Assembly: GCA_004211905.1 (NCBI GenBank)
Contig: SHBP01000010.1
Coordinates: 1-64,000 of the forward strand
Source: SAR92 clade bacterium
GTDB taxonomy: Bacteria > Pseudomonadota > Gammaproteobacteria > Pseudomonadales > Porticoccaceae
Length of the DNA: 64,000 nt
Direction: 5' to 3'
The translations under genes and the position numbers were made by a program. Numbering within the stretch: the first letter of the stretch is position 1; each line of letters begins with the position of its first letter. The notes beneath the pieces are model-generated. The model searched no databases, was not told where the DNA came from, and saw only the letters and a list, made by a program, of their open reading frames with translations. Of the stretch, positions 17,909 to 26,937 are shown one piece after another.

Positions 17909-19365
17909 CTAGCTCAAACCATAAATCAACCGAAACGCTAGCTAAGAAAATACAATTTGCAGTTATTGGTGGCGGTGTTATTGGCGGTGGTTGGGTAGCT
18001 CGGTTTTTATTGATGGGTTCGGACGTTAAAATCTTCGATCCAGATCCTGAAGCGCCACGCAAAATAGATGAAGTGCTTTCAAATGCTCGCCGCTCTCTCC
18101 CTGCTCTGTATGAACATGCTCTTCCACCTGAGGGGTCTTTGAGTTTTGTTAATTCAATCTCTGAGGCAGTAGATGGCTCAGATTGGGTCAGTGAGTGCGT
18201 TCCAGAGCAGCTAAAACTTAAGCATTCGGTGATGGCCGAGATTCAAAGTCACTGCCCCAAATCAGCCATTATTACCTCTTCCACCTCAGGCTTTAAGCCC
18301 AGCGAATTACAACAGGGCTCTGATAACCCTGAGCAAATTATCGTGGCTCATCCCTTTAACCCTGTCTACTTACTCCCGCTGGTTGAATTAGTTGGCAACA
18401 TTACTACGGTGGACCGAGCAAAAGCTATGCTAACTAGCCTAGGTATGTTCCCTTTGCACGTGCGCAAAGAAATCGATGCTCACATCGCCGATCGATTACT
18501 CGAAGCTGTTTGGCGCGAAGGTCTGTGGTTGATTAACGATGATATCGCCACAACTCAAGAAATTGACGATGCCATTCGTTTTGGTTTTGGACTGAGATGG
18601 GCCCAAATGGGAATGTTCGAAACTTATCGTGTGGCAGGCGGTGAAGCCGGAATGGCACATTTTATCGCGCAATTTGGGCCCTGTCTTGAATGGCCTTGGA
18701 CCAAGTTAATGGACGTACCAGAGCTTACTGATGAGTTAATAGACAAGGTTGCTGGGCAGTCTGATGAACAATCTGGCCACTACAGTATTCGTGAACTAGA
18801 GCGTCTTCGCGACGATAATTTAATTAGCATAATGCGTGGACTCAAAACCCAGAATTGGGGTGCAGGGGAGCTACTAAACCAATTTGATAAAGGTTTACAC
18901 AAACCTCTACTAGATAAAAATCAATCAAATACTTCCTTAATTACGGTAAAGCGTGTCATTCCTGCTGATTGGACAGACTACAACCAGCATATGAATGAAA
19001 GTCGCTACGGGCAGGTATTCTCTGATGCCGCTGACACAGTGATGATTCGTGTTGGTGCTGATGAAGACTATATCGCTTCCGGTTTAAGCTACTTCACAGT
19101 TGATTGTCACATCAAGTACATCGAAGAATGCAAAGCGGGTGATGATATTTATGTCGCCTCGCGCATTAGTTTGGCGGAAGGTAAAAAGCTTAAATTGGCT
19201 CATCAAATGTGCAATGTCGATGGGCGTGTTCTTGCCGAGGCTGACCAGCTTTTAGTTCACGTAGATCTGCAGGCACGAAAATCGTGTATGCCGAGTGAAG
19301 AGGTACTACAGCGGATTAATAAGCTAGCCAAACAGTACGGAAATTCTGCAGGAGAAATAAAATAA
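17905..19365 (+). CDS. L-carnitine dehydrogenase fused to betainyl-CoA thioesterase
   Basis: This 486-residue protein has two parts. Residues about 15-320 are a 3-hydroxyacyl-CoA-dehydrogenase-like NAD domain with AVIGGGVIGGGWVARF, TSSTSGFKPSE and the catalytic-histidine segment VAHPFNPVYLLPLVE. Residues about 345-480 are a hot-dog thioesterase domain with DYNQHMNESRYGQVFSDA. Fusions of this type oxidise L-carnitine to 3-dehydrocarnitine and hydrolyse betainyl-CoA to glycine betaine in the BKACE-dependent route. It overlaps the BKACE gene by 4 bp and the acyl-CoA dehydrogenase start by 1 bp (TAATG), indicating translational coupling. The thioesterase domain might also release L-carnitine from carnitinyl-CoA. 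Confidence 0.88.
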   Translation: MTSSNHKSTETLAKKIQFAVIGGGVIGGGWVARFLLMGSDVKIFDPDPEAPRKIDEVLSNARRSLPALYEHALPPEGSLSFVNSISEAVDGSDWVSECVPEQLKLKHSVMAEIQSHCPKSAIITSSTSGFKPSELQQGSDNPEQIIVAHPFNPVYLLPLVELVGNITTVDRAKAMLTSLGMFPLHVRKEIDAHIADRLLEAVWREGLWLINDDIATTQEIDDAIRFGFGLRWAQMGMFETYRVAGGEAGMAHFIAQFGPCLEWPWTKLMDVPELTDELIDKVAGQSDEQSGHYSIRELERLRDDNLISIMRGLKTQNWGAGELLNQFDKGLHKPLLDKNQSNTSLITVKRVIPADWTDYNQHMNESRYGQVFSDAADTVMIRVGADEDYIASGLSYFTVDCHIKYIEECKAGDDIYVASRISLAEGKKLKLAHQMCNVDGRVLAEADQLLVHVDLQARKSCMPSEEVLQRINKLAKQYGNSAGEIK

Positions 19366-20528
19366 TGAATTTTCAATTAAGTGAAGAGCAACAGATGATC
19401 GTTGGTACCACAAGAGCCTTTGTGGAAAATGAACTATACCCCCACGAAGCTGAAGTGGAGGCTACCGGTCATTTGCGAGATGATTTAGCTGAAGGTATCA
19501 AAATTAAGGCGCTTGAGGCAGGCCTTTACGCTGCTAATATCCCAGCTGAATATGGTGGTGCCGGCTTAGATACCGTCACTTGGTTGCTTTATGAAAAGGA
19601 ACTAGGGCGGGCCAACTATGCACTTCATTGGCGTTGCGTGGCTCGACCATCCAATATTTTGTGCGCAGGCACTCCAGAGCAACAAACGAAATATCTCGAA
19701 CCCTGTATGCGAGGTGAAAAATCAGATTGCCTCGCGATGACGGAACCAGGAGCGGGCTCCGACTTACGTGGGATGAAAGCCTCAGCAGTAAAAGATGGCG
19801 ATGATTGGATAATTAACGGTACCAAGCATTTTATCAGTCATGCCAAGGAAGCTGACTTTACTATTGTCTTCGTTGCTACCGGTGAGGAAGAAACCCCACG
19901 CGGTCCAAAAAAACTAATTAGTGCATTCTTTGTTGATCACGACAATCCAGGGCTTGAGATCTTAGATGGCTATCAAAATGTGTCACACCGAGGGTATACC
20001 AATGCCACACAGGTTTATAGCAACTGTAGGGTACCCCAGAGCGCTATGCTCGGCGAGCTTCATAAAGGATTTGATGTTGCAAACAGCTGGCTTGGCGCCA
20101 CTCGCTTACAGGTGGCTGCGACCTGTTTAGGGCGAGCAGAGCGAGCCTTTAATTTAGCTGTGCAGTATGCAGCGGAACGTCAACAGTTCGGTCAAGCCAT
20201 CGGGAAATTTCAAGGCGTCTCTTTCAAATTGGCTGATATGGCAACAGAAATGAAAGCCGCTGAGTTATTGGTAATGGAGGCAGGCTGGAAGTATGACCAA
20301 GGCACCTGTACTGATGCAGACATGGCAATGGCCAAGCTTAAAGCGACTGAAATGCTGGCGATGGTGGCCGATGAGGCAATCCAAATCTTTGGAGGTATGG
20401 GTTTAATGAACGAATTGCCATTAGAACGCATTTGGCGCGATGCAAGAATCGAGAGAATTTGGGAAGGTACGTCTGAGATTCAACGACATATCATATCCCG
20501 AAGTCTGCTGCGCCCTCTGGGCGCTTAA
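19365..20528 (+). CDS. Acyl-CoA dehydrogenase, probably gamma-butyrobetainyl-CoA dehydrogenase
   Basis: This 387-residue FAD acyl-CoA dehydrogenase has the full family layout: N-terminal helical domain, AMTEPGAGSDLRGM and WIINGTKHFISHA middle beta domain, and the C-terminal QIFGGMGLMNELPLERIWRD and RIWEGTSEIQRHI, whose glutamate in the EGT motif is the usual catalytic base position. It resembles CaiA in length. In this operon, with CaiD and carnitine dehydrogenase, it probably oxidises gamma-butyrobetainyl-CoA to crotonobetainyl-CoA under aerobic conditions. Electrons would go to ETF, encoded elsewhere. Its start codon overlaps the preceding stop. Confidence 0.88.
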   Translation: MNFQLSEEQQMIVGTTRAFVENELYPHEAEVEATGHLRDDLAEGIKIKALEAGLYAANIPAEYGGAGLDTVTWLLYEKELGRANYALHWRCVARPSNILCAGTPEQQTKYLEPCMRGEKSDCLAMTEPGAGSDLRGMKASAVKDGDDWIINGTKHFISHAKEADFTIVFVATGEEETPRGPKKLISAFFVDHDNPGLEILDGYQNVSHRGYTNATQVYSNCRVPQSAMLGELHKGFDVANSWLGATRLQVAATCLGRAERAFNLAVQYAAERQQFGQAIGKFQGVSFKLADMATEMKAAELLVMEAGWKYDQGTCTDADMAMAKLKATEMLAMVADEAIQIFGGMGLMNELPLERIWRDARIERIWEGTSEIQRHIISRSLLRPLGA

Positions 20529-20536
20529 ATATTTAG

Positions 20537-22597
20537 ATGGCAAACCTAAAACGTTTCCTAACACCTAAATCGATTGCCATTTACGGTGGCTCTTGGGCTA
20601 TGAACGTCATAGAGCAACTTCAAATATCAAAATATAACGGAGAAATTTGGCCGGTTCATCCGAATCGCTCTGACATTGGTGGGATTACGTGTTTTGCCGA
20701 CACCCAGTCTTTACCTGGTGTGCCTGATGCTGCATTTATCGGCGTTAATCGAGAATTGACGATAGAAATCATTGGGGAGCTCAGCTCTATCGATGCGGGC
20801 GGCGCTATCTGTTTTGCCTCTGGTTATAGAGAGGCCAATAAAGAACACCAAATCAAAAACTCAGGATACCTGGACTTACAGGACCAACTGGTCTCTGCTG
20901 CGGGCAACATGCCAATGCTGGGACCTAACTGCTATGGGTATTTGAACTATCTGGACAATGTCACTCTATGGCCAGATCAGCACGGCGGTCATCAAGTGGA
21001 TAAAGGCGTGGCAATTATTGCTCAATCATCAAATGTGGCAATAAATATGACCATGCAACAACGAGGATTATCAGTAGCCGCTCTCTGTACTGTCGGCAAT
21101 CAAGCCTGTGTCGGGTTGAACGAACTCGCCGAGCATTTTATTGCAGACCACAGAATCAGCACGCTTGGGCTATTTATTGAAGGCTTTTCAGATATTCCGG
21201 CCTTTGAGGCAATGGCTCTGAAAGCTCGTTTGGCAGGTAAAAGTATTGTCGTCTTAAAGTTGGGGAAGTCAGAGAAATCTCAGCATGCAACCCTTTCTCA
21301 TACTGCAACGCTGGCTGGTGGAGCGGCTGCATCTTCTGCGCTCCTGCGGCGTCTTGGAATCGTTGAGGTAAATTCAGTAAGCGAGTTTATTGAAACACTC
21401 AAAATTCTTGATGTCATTGGTCCTTTGACTGGCTCAAAGATATCTTCTATCAGTTGCTCTGGTGGTGAAGCTAGCTTAATGGCAGATGCTGCTCATAACT
21501 CAACTCTCGAATTCCCAGACTTAAATACCAAGCAGTGCAAAAAATTAACCAGCGTGCTTGGTAATAAAGTGACCATCTCAAATCCGTTGGACTACCATAC
21601 TTATGTTTGGGGAGATGTCCCCAGTATGACAGCCTGTTTTGTAGCAGTAATGGAAGGAGGTTTTGATCTAAACATCTTTGTATTAGATATTCCTCGACCA
21701 GACAAATGTGAAACCCAAGGTCACCAGTGTGCCATCGATGCAATTATTGCAGCTCAAAAACAAACTCATGCAAAAGTCGCTGTCATTACATCGCTACCTG
21801 AAAATATAGATGAAGCAAAGACCGATGAATTTCACCGACACGGCGTAGTAGTCTTACATGGGCTTGAGAGTGGTTTAAAACCAATTGAAGCTGCTGTAGC
21901 TGCCGGGAAATTTTTAAAGATACCACAACCAGATCCGGTGTGGCTTCAGACGCATAAACCCATTGGCAACCTGAGTAGTTTGACTGAATCAAAAGCTAAG
22001 CGGCTACTATCAAAATTTGGCCTTGCAGTTCCTCAAACCAAAGAGATTACCAATAAAGGTGGTATAGAGGAGTTCGCCAAAACACTTGCTTATCCCTTAG
22101 TATTAAAATCTCTTGGTTTGGCCCATAAATCCGAGTTCGGTGCGGTAGTCTTGAACATCGATTCTGATATTTCCCTGCGAGCGGCAATTGAGAAAGTTCC
22201 AGTCTCCCCTGAGGGTTATTTACTGGAAGAGATGGTAGATGAAATGCTCGTTGAGATAATTATTGGCGTCTCTCGAGATACCTCCGGTATGCTGTTATTA
22301 ACTATGGGAGCCGGCGGTATTCTCACTGAACTCTTAAATGATAGTAGTTCTTTAGTAATGCCAGTCACCAGATCCGATGTAAAGCACGCGCTGAGTAAAA
22401 CGAAAATTAATCAGATTCTACAAGGCTATCGTGGCGCAGCAGCCGCAAATATAAACTCGATAGTAGATGCTGTTATGTCGGTGCAAAAATATGTAGAGGC
22501 GAACAAAGATTCAATAGTGGAGATCGATATCAATCCACTGATTGTACGAGAGCGGGATGCAGTAGCGGTTGATGCTCTTGTCCGACAATATAATTAA
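20537..22597 (+). CDS. ADP/NDP-forming acyl-CoA synthetase, probable betaine-CoA ligase
   Basis: This 686-residue protein has the three-part architecture of ADP-forming acetyl-CoA synthetases: N-terminal CoA-binding Rossmann domain (IAIYGGSW), two succinyl-CoA-synthetase-like domains with the phospho-histidine segment LSHTATLAGG, and a C-terminal ATP-grasp module (SKRLL-like lid, YPLVLKSLGLAHKSEFGAV, INPLIVRERDAVAVDAL). It lies 8 bp after the acyl-CoA dehydrogenase and 36 bp before caiD, so it probably activates gamma-butyrobetaine, crotonobetaine or carnitine. This contrasts with the AMP-forming CaiC and the CoA-transferase CaiB of enterobacteria. Family assignment is firm, substrate inferred. 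Confidence 0.85.
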   Translation: MANLKRFLTPKSIAIYGGSWAMNVIEQLQISKYNGEIWPVHPNRSDIGGITCFADTQSLPGVPDAAFIGVNRELTIEIIGELSSIDAGGAICFASGYREANKEHQIKNSGYLDLQDQLVSAAGNMPMLGPNCYGYLNYLDNVTLWPDQHGGHQVDKGVAIIAQSSNVAINMTMQQRGLSVAALCTVGNQACVGLNELAEHFIADHRISTLGLFIEGFSDIPAFEAMALKARLAGKSIVVLKLGKSEKSQHATLSHTATLAGGAAASSALLRRLGIVEVNSVSEFIETLKILDVIGPLTGSKISSISCSGGEASLMADAAHNSTLEFPDLNTKQCKKLTSVLGNKVTISNPLDYHTYVWGDVPSMTACFVAVMEGGFDLNIFVLDIPRPDKCETQGHQCAIDAIIAAQKQTHAKVAVITSLPENIDEAKTDEFHRHGVVVLHGLESGLKPIEAAVAAGKFLKIPQPDPVWLQTHKPIGNLSSLTESKAKRLLSKFGLAVPQTKEITNKGGIEEFAKTLAYPLVLKSLGLAHKSEFGAVVLNIDSDISLRAAIEKVPVSPEGYLLEEMVDEMLVEIIIGVSRDTSGMLLLTMGAGGILTELLNDSSSLVMPVTRSDVKHALSKTKINQILQGYRGAAAANINSIVDAVMSVQKYVEANKDSIVEIDINPLIVRERDAVAVDALVRQYN

Positions 22598-22633
22598 TAC
22601 AATAAGCTCAATAGTCCCATAGTGGAGAATCCA

Positions 22634-23416
22634 ATGACAAATTCAGTAAAGATAACTCAAAAAGGCCCTATCATTGAAGTGATGCTGGATAGACCAAAAG
22701 CCAATGCGGTAGACCTAATAACCAGTCGAGAAATGGGAGCAGTTTTTAAGGACTTCAGAGATGACCCTGAGCTACGTGTGGCAATTGTTACCGGCGCTGG
22801 TGAGAAGTTTTTCTGCCCAGGCTGGGATCTTAAGGCCGCTGCCGATGGTGATGAGGTTGACGGAGACTATGGTGCTGGCGGGTTTGGAGGTATGCAAGAA
22901 CTACCCGATCTCAACAAACCTATCATCTGTGCGGTTAATGGTATCTGTTGTGGTGGTGGTCTGGAAATTGCTTTGTCCACGGATATTATCCTTGCCGCTG
23001 AGCACGCAACCTTTGCTCTCCCAGAGATTCGCTCAGGAACTGTTGCTGATGCTGCCTCCATCAAACTACCGAAGCGAATTCCCTATCACATCGCCATGGA
23101 AATGCTTTTAACCGGTCGTTGGTTAGACGCTCAAGAAGCCAATCGCTGGGGTTTTGTAAATGAGATCCTAGCCTCTGATAAACTTAACCAAAGAGCATGG
23201 GAGATGGCAGAGTTATTAGCTAGCGGGCCACCGCTTGTCATGGCAGCAATCAAAGAAGTCGTGCGAGATGCTGAGAATTCAAAATTTCAGGATGCACTCG
23301 ATCGTATTACTAGTCGAAAGTTGCCTACAGTGGATACTCTATATGGTAGCGAAGATATGCATGAAGGATTCAAAGCCTTCGCCGAAAAACGTGATCCTAT
23401 TTGGAAGGGCCGATAA
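22634..23416 (+). CDS. caiD: Crotonobetainyl-CoA hydratase
   Basis: The start is ATG 22634 with GTGGAG 8 bp before it; the in-frame GTG at 22622 is part of that ribosome site. The 260-residue crotonase-fold protein matches Escherichia coli CaiD closely in remembered sequence: DRPKANAVD, FRDDPELRVAI, AGEKFFCPGWDLKAAA, FALPEIRSGTV and the identical style C-terminus FAEKRDPIWKGR. It hydrates crotonobetainyl-CoA to L-carnitinyl-CoA in the cytoplasm. It ends the gamma-butyrobetaine/carnitine operon and is followed by a strong bidirectional terminator. The rest of the cai set (caiT, caiB, caiC) is replaced here by other families. Confidence 0.9.
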   Translation: MTNSVKITQKGPIIEVMLDRPKANAVDLITSREMGAVFKDFRDDPELRVAIVTGAGEKFFCPGWDLKAAADGDEVDGDYGAGGFGGMQELPDLNKPIICAVNGICCGGGLEIALSTDIILAAEHATFALPEIRSGTVADAASIKLPKRIPYHIAMEMLLTGRWLDAQEANRWGFVNEILASDKLNQRAWEMAELLASGPPLVMAAIKEVVRDAENSKFQDALDRITSRKLPTVDTLYGSEDMHEGFKAFAEKRDPIWKGR

Positions 23417-23465
23417 TCGACAAAACTAGTAACTGGTCTTAAATTGTATTAATTTTAATAGTTAT

Positions 23466-23495
23466 AAAAAAGGGCGCCCTGGGGCGCCCTTTTTT
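23466..23495. terminator. Bidirectional terminator between caiD and TonB receptor
   Basis: A6-GGGCGCCC at 23466-23479 is complementary to GGGCGCCC-T6 at 23482-23495. The GC-rich stem with A and T tracts serves both convergent genes. Confidence 0.93.
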
Positions 23496-23508
23496 ATTGC
23501 TCAAGAGC

Positions 23509-25986
23509 TTAGAACTTCAGACTCATGCTAGCCCCTAAAGTACGAGGTCTATTTGTCATGATTCGATCATCCCAATTTACAGCATTCCGGAAAACTTCAC
23601 CGCGTTCATCGGTAACATTGCGAATATACAACTCTGCTCGCCAAGTATCCTTATCTAAACCAACTGAAGCATTCAGGATCTGATAGTCCTTTTGCTTGTA
23701 TCGCTTGGTCGGGAGACTTCCGCCGTCGAACAAGTTGTTGTAGGACGCTCCAGTGTATATGTAACTGGTTTGTACGTACCATCCGTCATCCATCGAATAT
23801 CGAGAGGATAGATTCCACTTCGTATCAGGAACACGAGGTAAAGTCGTGCCACTAGCAGCGGTTGGAGTAGCCAAGCCGTCGCTGGCATAGTAATCCTCAC
23901 TCAATTCAGCTTCGATGTAAGAGAACCCTCCGGTAAGACTCCAGTTCTCAGAGATCATTGCGCTAAAGTCAGCCTCAAAGCCATCACTCGTAGCCTGACC
24001 AATATTGTAGGTCAAAGTTACAGGTGATATCGCCACATCCAGTCGCGAGAATTGGAAGTCATCCCACTCTTGCATAAACGCTGCGGCATTCAGCACCATA
24101 CGACCATCAAACAAGGAGGCCTTTACACCCACTTCATAGGAAGTTAAGAAATCGGGAACAAAATCACATCCAGCTCCAGTGGCATCATCTCTCCCTTGGC
24201 CACCGTAATCAGCTTCATTACCCACGGAACAGAAACGATTAAGTCCACCAGGTCGATAGCCTTCTCCCCAAGCGGTATATATCATGACATCATCAGTAGC
24301 CTGCCACTCTGCCGTCACACGGTACACTTCATCTTTTGAAGCCGTAATACGATTAGCATCAGCACAATCTGCTCCATAGTTATTGGTTGGCCTATATACA
24401 CCAGATGCCTCCTGAGCAGCTGCACTTGGACCGCCGCCACAAGGCCACCAAACTGTACCAGAGAACCCGTCAAGATAACTTTCAGCATCAAAGTGGCGCA
24501 TACTTACAGCAACTGTCAAAGAATCACTAAGATCATATGCAACCTCACCGAAATAAGCGGTTTCTTCATAGCTTCGCCGGAAATCAGTTGTCCAGTAAAT
24601 ATCTGGAGCATCAATTGCCGTAACCATCCCAAGATCAGCAAGGCCCAGAACATGCCATTCAGCATCATCTCTATTTTTTACGTCAACCGAATAATAGCCT
24701 GCCTGCCAACGCAGTGGCTTGCCAGGATCTGATGCATAACGAAGTTCAATGGTTTCACGTTGATAGTTGGCATGATCCTCATACAATTCGCGTGGATCAG
24801 AGCAACCATAGTAAGCCGCATAACAAGAATAGTATGGCTGAACGTAGCCGCCAGACACGTAGTAATCACTGTACAGGGAATAATCAGCATCCACCTCGTA
24901 ATCTCGGTCGAGATCTCCGTAGTTGAAGGTCAATGTTCCACCCGCTACATCTCCTTCAATTTTAAGAGCATACTGTGTCCACTCATCGTCGACACTGTCG
25001 GGCATCATTCGGAAAACTTGAAGATCACCTACAGTGGGATCATGATCCCATACACCGTTAGACTCAAGATCTTGCTGCATCATCGACGCTGTTGCTGTCC
25101 AACTATCGTTTAGCTCAACTCTCAATGCCGCCCTAAAACCTGTCGTGGTAGCTTCGTTGAAGTTTTCCTCAGCCACGTTACCAATGTCACCAGCTGTGTA
25201 GTTGTTATAGGTGAAATCAGGTGCCATTTCAGCAGCCTGTTCTTCAGTATAACCACCAGCAACCAAACCATCACGAATGTAGCCATGCCGGAAAGTATAC
25301 TCACCCTTCACGTTATCGATAAATCCGCCATCTCGCTTTGAGAACGCAGATACTCTCAATGCAGCAGTTTCTGTTAGAGGCATATTGATAAAGCCTTCAA
25401 TGGTTTCACCAATATCACCACTTTTAGGAACATTGACGTCCATATCCAATCCCGCAGAGAAACTGCTAGGATCTGGTTGATTGGTAATAATGCGCATGGC
25501 ACCTGACTGGGCATTCGCTCCAAATAAGGTTCCCTGAGGGCCCGCTAATACTTCAATGCGCTGAATATCATAAATATGCGGATTTAAATACGCCCCTGTC
25601 GCAGTAACTGGTTGATCATCAAGGTAAATAGCCACACTTGGGTTAGCTCCCAGCGAGCTCTCGCCACCAGATGAAATTCCACGAATATAGACGCTACCAC
25701 TACCAGGTCCCAAACCAATGTAACTAACATTCGGTAACATGGTTACGTAATCCTCAAGATCAGTAATATTGAGATTACCTAAAGTTTCTTCGCCGAGAAC
25801 TGAAATCGCCATGGGTATCTCCTGGGCGCTCTCAGCTCGTTTGGTTGCTGTTACTATTACCTCTTCCACTTGCTGGGCAACCGCTGTAGATGTAATACCT
25901 ACAGACAATGCCGCCACCATAGCCGCCAATGGCTTAGGGGAATAGCGTTTTGACTGTGATGATACGAATTTGCTTTGTTGTAACAT
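23509..25986 (-). CDS. TonB-dependent receptor (second, ligand unknown)
   Basis: The start is ATG 25984-25986 because GGTGGAG lies just upstream; a GTG three codons earlier is part of that site. The 825-residue protein has a signal peptide ending AVAQQ, the TonB box-like VEEVIVTATKRAE, a plug domain (about 40-160; YIRGISSGGESS, GPQGTLFGANAQSGAMRI) and a barrel ending RTLGASMSLKF. This shorter, siderophore/nutrient-type plug differs from the large receptor at 2148. It converges on the carnitine operon, so a link with quaternary amines or another small hydrophilic nutrient is possible but unproven. The 302 bp upstream (25987-26288) shows no gene and probably holds its promoter. Confidence 0.9.
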   Translation of the reverse strand: MLQQSKFVSSQSKRYSPKPLAAMVAALSVGITSTAVAQQVEEVIVTATKRAESAQEIPMAISVLGEETLGNLNITDLEDYVTMLPNVSYIGLGPGSGSVYIRGISSGGESSLGANPSVAIYLDDQPVTATGAYLNPHIYDIQRIEVLAGPQGTLFGANAQSGAMRIITNQPDPSSFSAGLDMDVNVPKSGDIGETIEGFINMPLTETAALRVSAFSKRDGGFIDNVKGEYTFRHGYIRDGLVAGGYTEEQAAEMAPDFTYNNYTAGDIGNVAEENFNEATTTGFRAALRVELNDSWTATASMMQQDLESNGVWDHDPTVGDLQVFRMMPDSVDDEWTQYALKIEGDVAGGTLTFNYGDLDRDYEVDADYSLYSDYYVSGGYVQPYYSCYAAYYGCSDPRELYEDHANYQRETIELRYASDPGKPLRWQAGYYSVDVKNRDDAEWHVLGLADLGMVTAIDAPDIYWTTDFRRSYEETAYFGEVAYDLSDSLTVAVSMRHFDAESYLDGFSGTVWWPCGGGPSAAAQEASGVYRPTNNYGADCADANRITASKDEVYRVTAEWQATDDVMIYTAWGEGYRPGGLNRFCSVGNEADYGGQGRDDATGAGCDFVPDFLTSYEVGVKASLFDGRMVLNAAAFMQEWDDFQFSRLDVAISPVTLTYNIGQATSDGFEADFSAMISENWSLTGGFSYIEAELSEDYYASDGLATPTAASGTTLPRVPDTKWNLSSRYSMDDGWYVQTSYIYTGASYNNLFDGGSLPTKRYKQKDYQILNASVGLDKDTWRAELYIRNVTDERGEVFRNAVNWDDRIMTNRPRTLGASMSLKF

Positions 25987-26288
25987 AATCTCCACCCTTT
26001 TTTTAAAAATTCTGTTTACCTTTTACTTTTAGGAATGTTAGCTTTCTAACCGTAGCACATCTAAATCAACAATTGGAGTACTGTAACTTCCAAAAATAAC
26101 TACCTTGCTAGATTTCGTTCATTTCTAGTATGGCCTACATATCTAAACTTTGCCGAGTATTTTCCTTATAATTATCATCCAGCCAATTTGATCGTATAAA
26201 TTAGCTACATTAGTACATGTTCCGGTAACACCCAACACCTACTTTGTTGTATTTTTAACCACACACTAAGGATGAGGTTTTTACTGCA
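25987..26288. other. Intergenic region upstream of second TonB receptor
   Basis: About 300 bp without a gene that I can support. It is AT-rich and I see no inverted repeat or terminator that I would defend. It probably contains the receptor promoter. Confidence 0.4.
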
Positions 26289-26822
26289 TTAATTTATAGG
26301 TGCATCATTTAAATCTAAGCTAAACGCAAACTTAACGATTTCAAGAGGAGCCTCTTTATATCCACCTCTTTTAAAACTATGCATGCCATCGTCAGTCGAA
26401 ACGTAACGATACCTTTTCCCCAGCCATTTAGAACCATACTCAGTTTGTTCGATTCCATCTATATTCCATACAATACTGATATCACTCATACTCAGCTTTT
26501 CTTTTGATTTAATTATTTCTGAGCATGTCGGAAGCTCAAGCTTCAACTCTGTACCTTCAATATCAAAATAGCTTCTTCTGTTACTAGTCGACTTTCCAAC
26601 CTCCCTAACTCGCCAGCTATTCCCTCTTGCAGCACACATTGAGTCATAATATTTCTCACATTTTAGGGTGTATTTTTGCGAACCCTTATCCAAGAACGTA
26701 ACAGTAAATACCCATTCATCTTTGACTGGTACAGGTTCTCTTTCAATATAAGAATCAATACATACAACAGCACTACACGAGGCAGTCAAAAGGCTGACGA
26801 TCAGAACTCTAAAAAGATTCAA
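26289..26822 (-). CDS. Hypothetical small lipoprotein
   Basis: This 177-residue protein starts with a hydrophobic segment and a lipobox-like LLTASC. The mature part is cysteine-containing and beta-rich (KWVFTVTF-like strands, KYTLKCEKYYDSMCAARG, SWRVREVGK), with no domain that I recognise. It stands alone between the TonB receptor and the TPR-sulfotransferase, on the same strand as both. Its AT content looks higher than its neighbours, by eye. Function unknown. Confidence 0.6.
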   Translation of the reverse strand: MNLFRVLIVSLLTASCSAVVCIDSYIEREPVPVKDEWVFTVTFLDKGSQKYTLKCEKYYDSMCAARGNSWRVREVGKSTSNRRSYFDIEGTELKLELPTCSEIIKSKEKLSMSDISIVWNIDGIEQTEYGSKWLGKRYRYVSTDDGMHSFKRGGYKEAPLEIVKFAFSLDLNDAPIN

Positions 26823-26937
26823 AAAAAACTCCCATGAGTTTATAACACACTAAATATCCAAACTTCAGAAACTGGTCCTTGTAGCTAAAAGCTTGAGATT
26901 ATCTTCTATATACCAATTATTTTTTACACAAAGGTAT

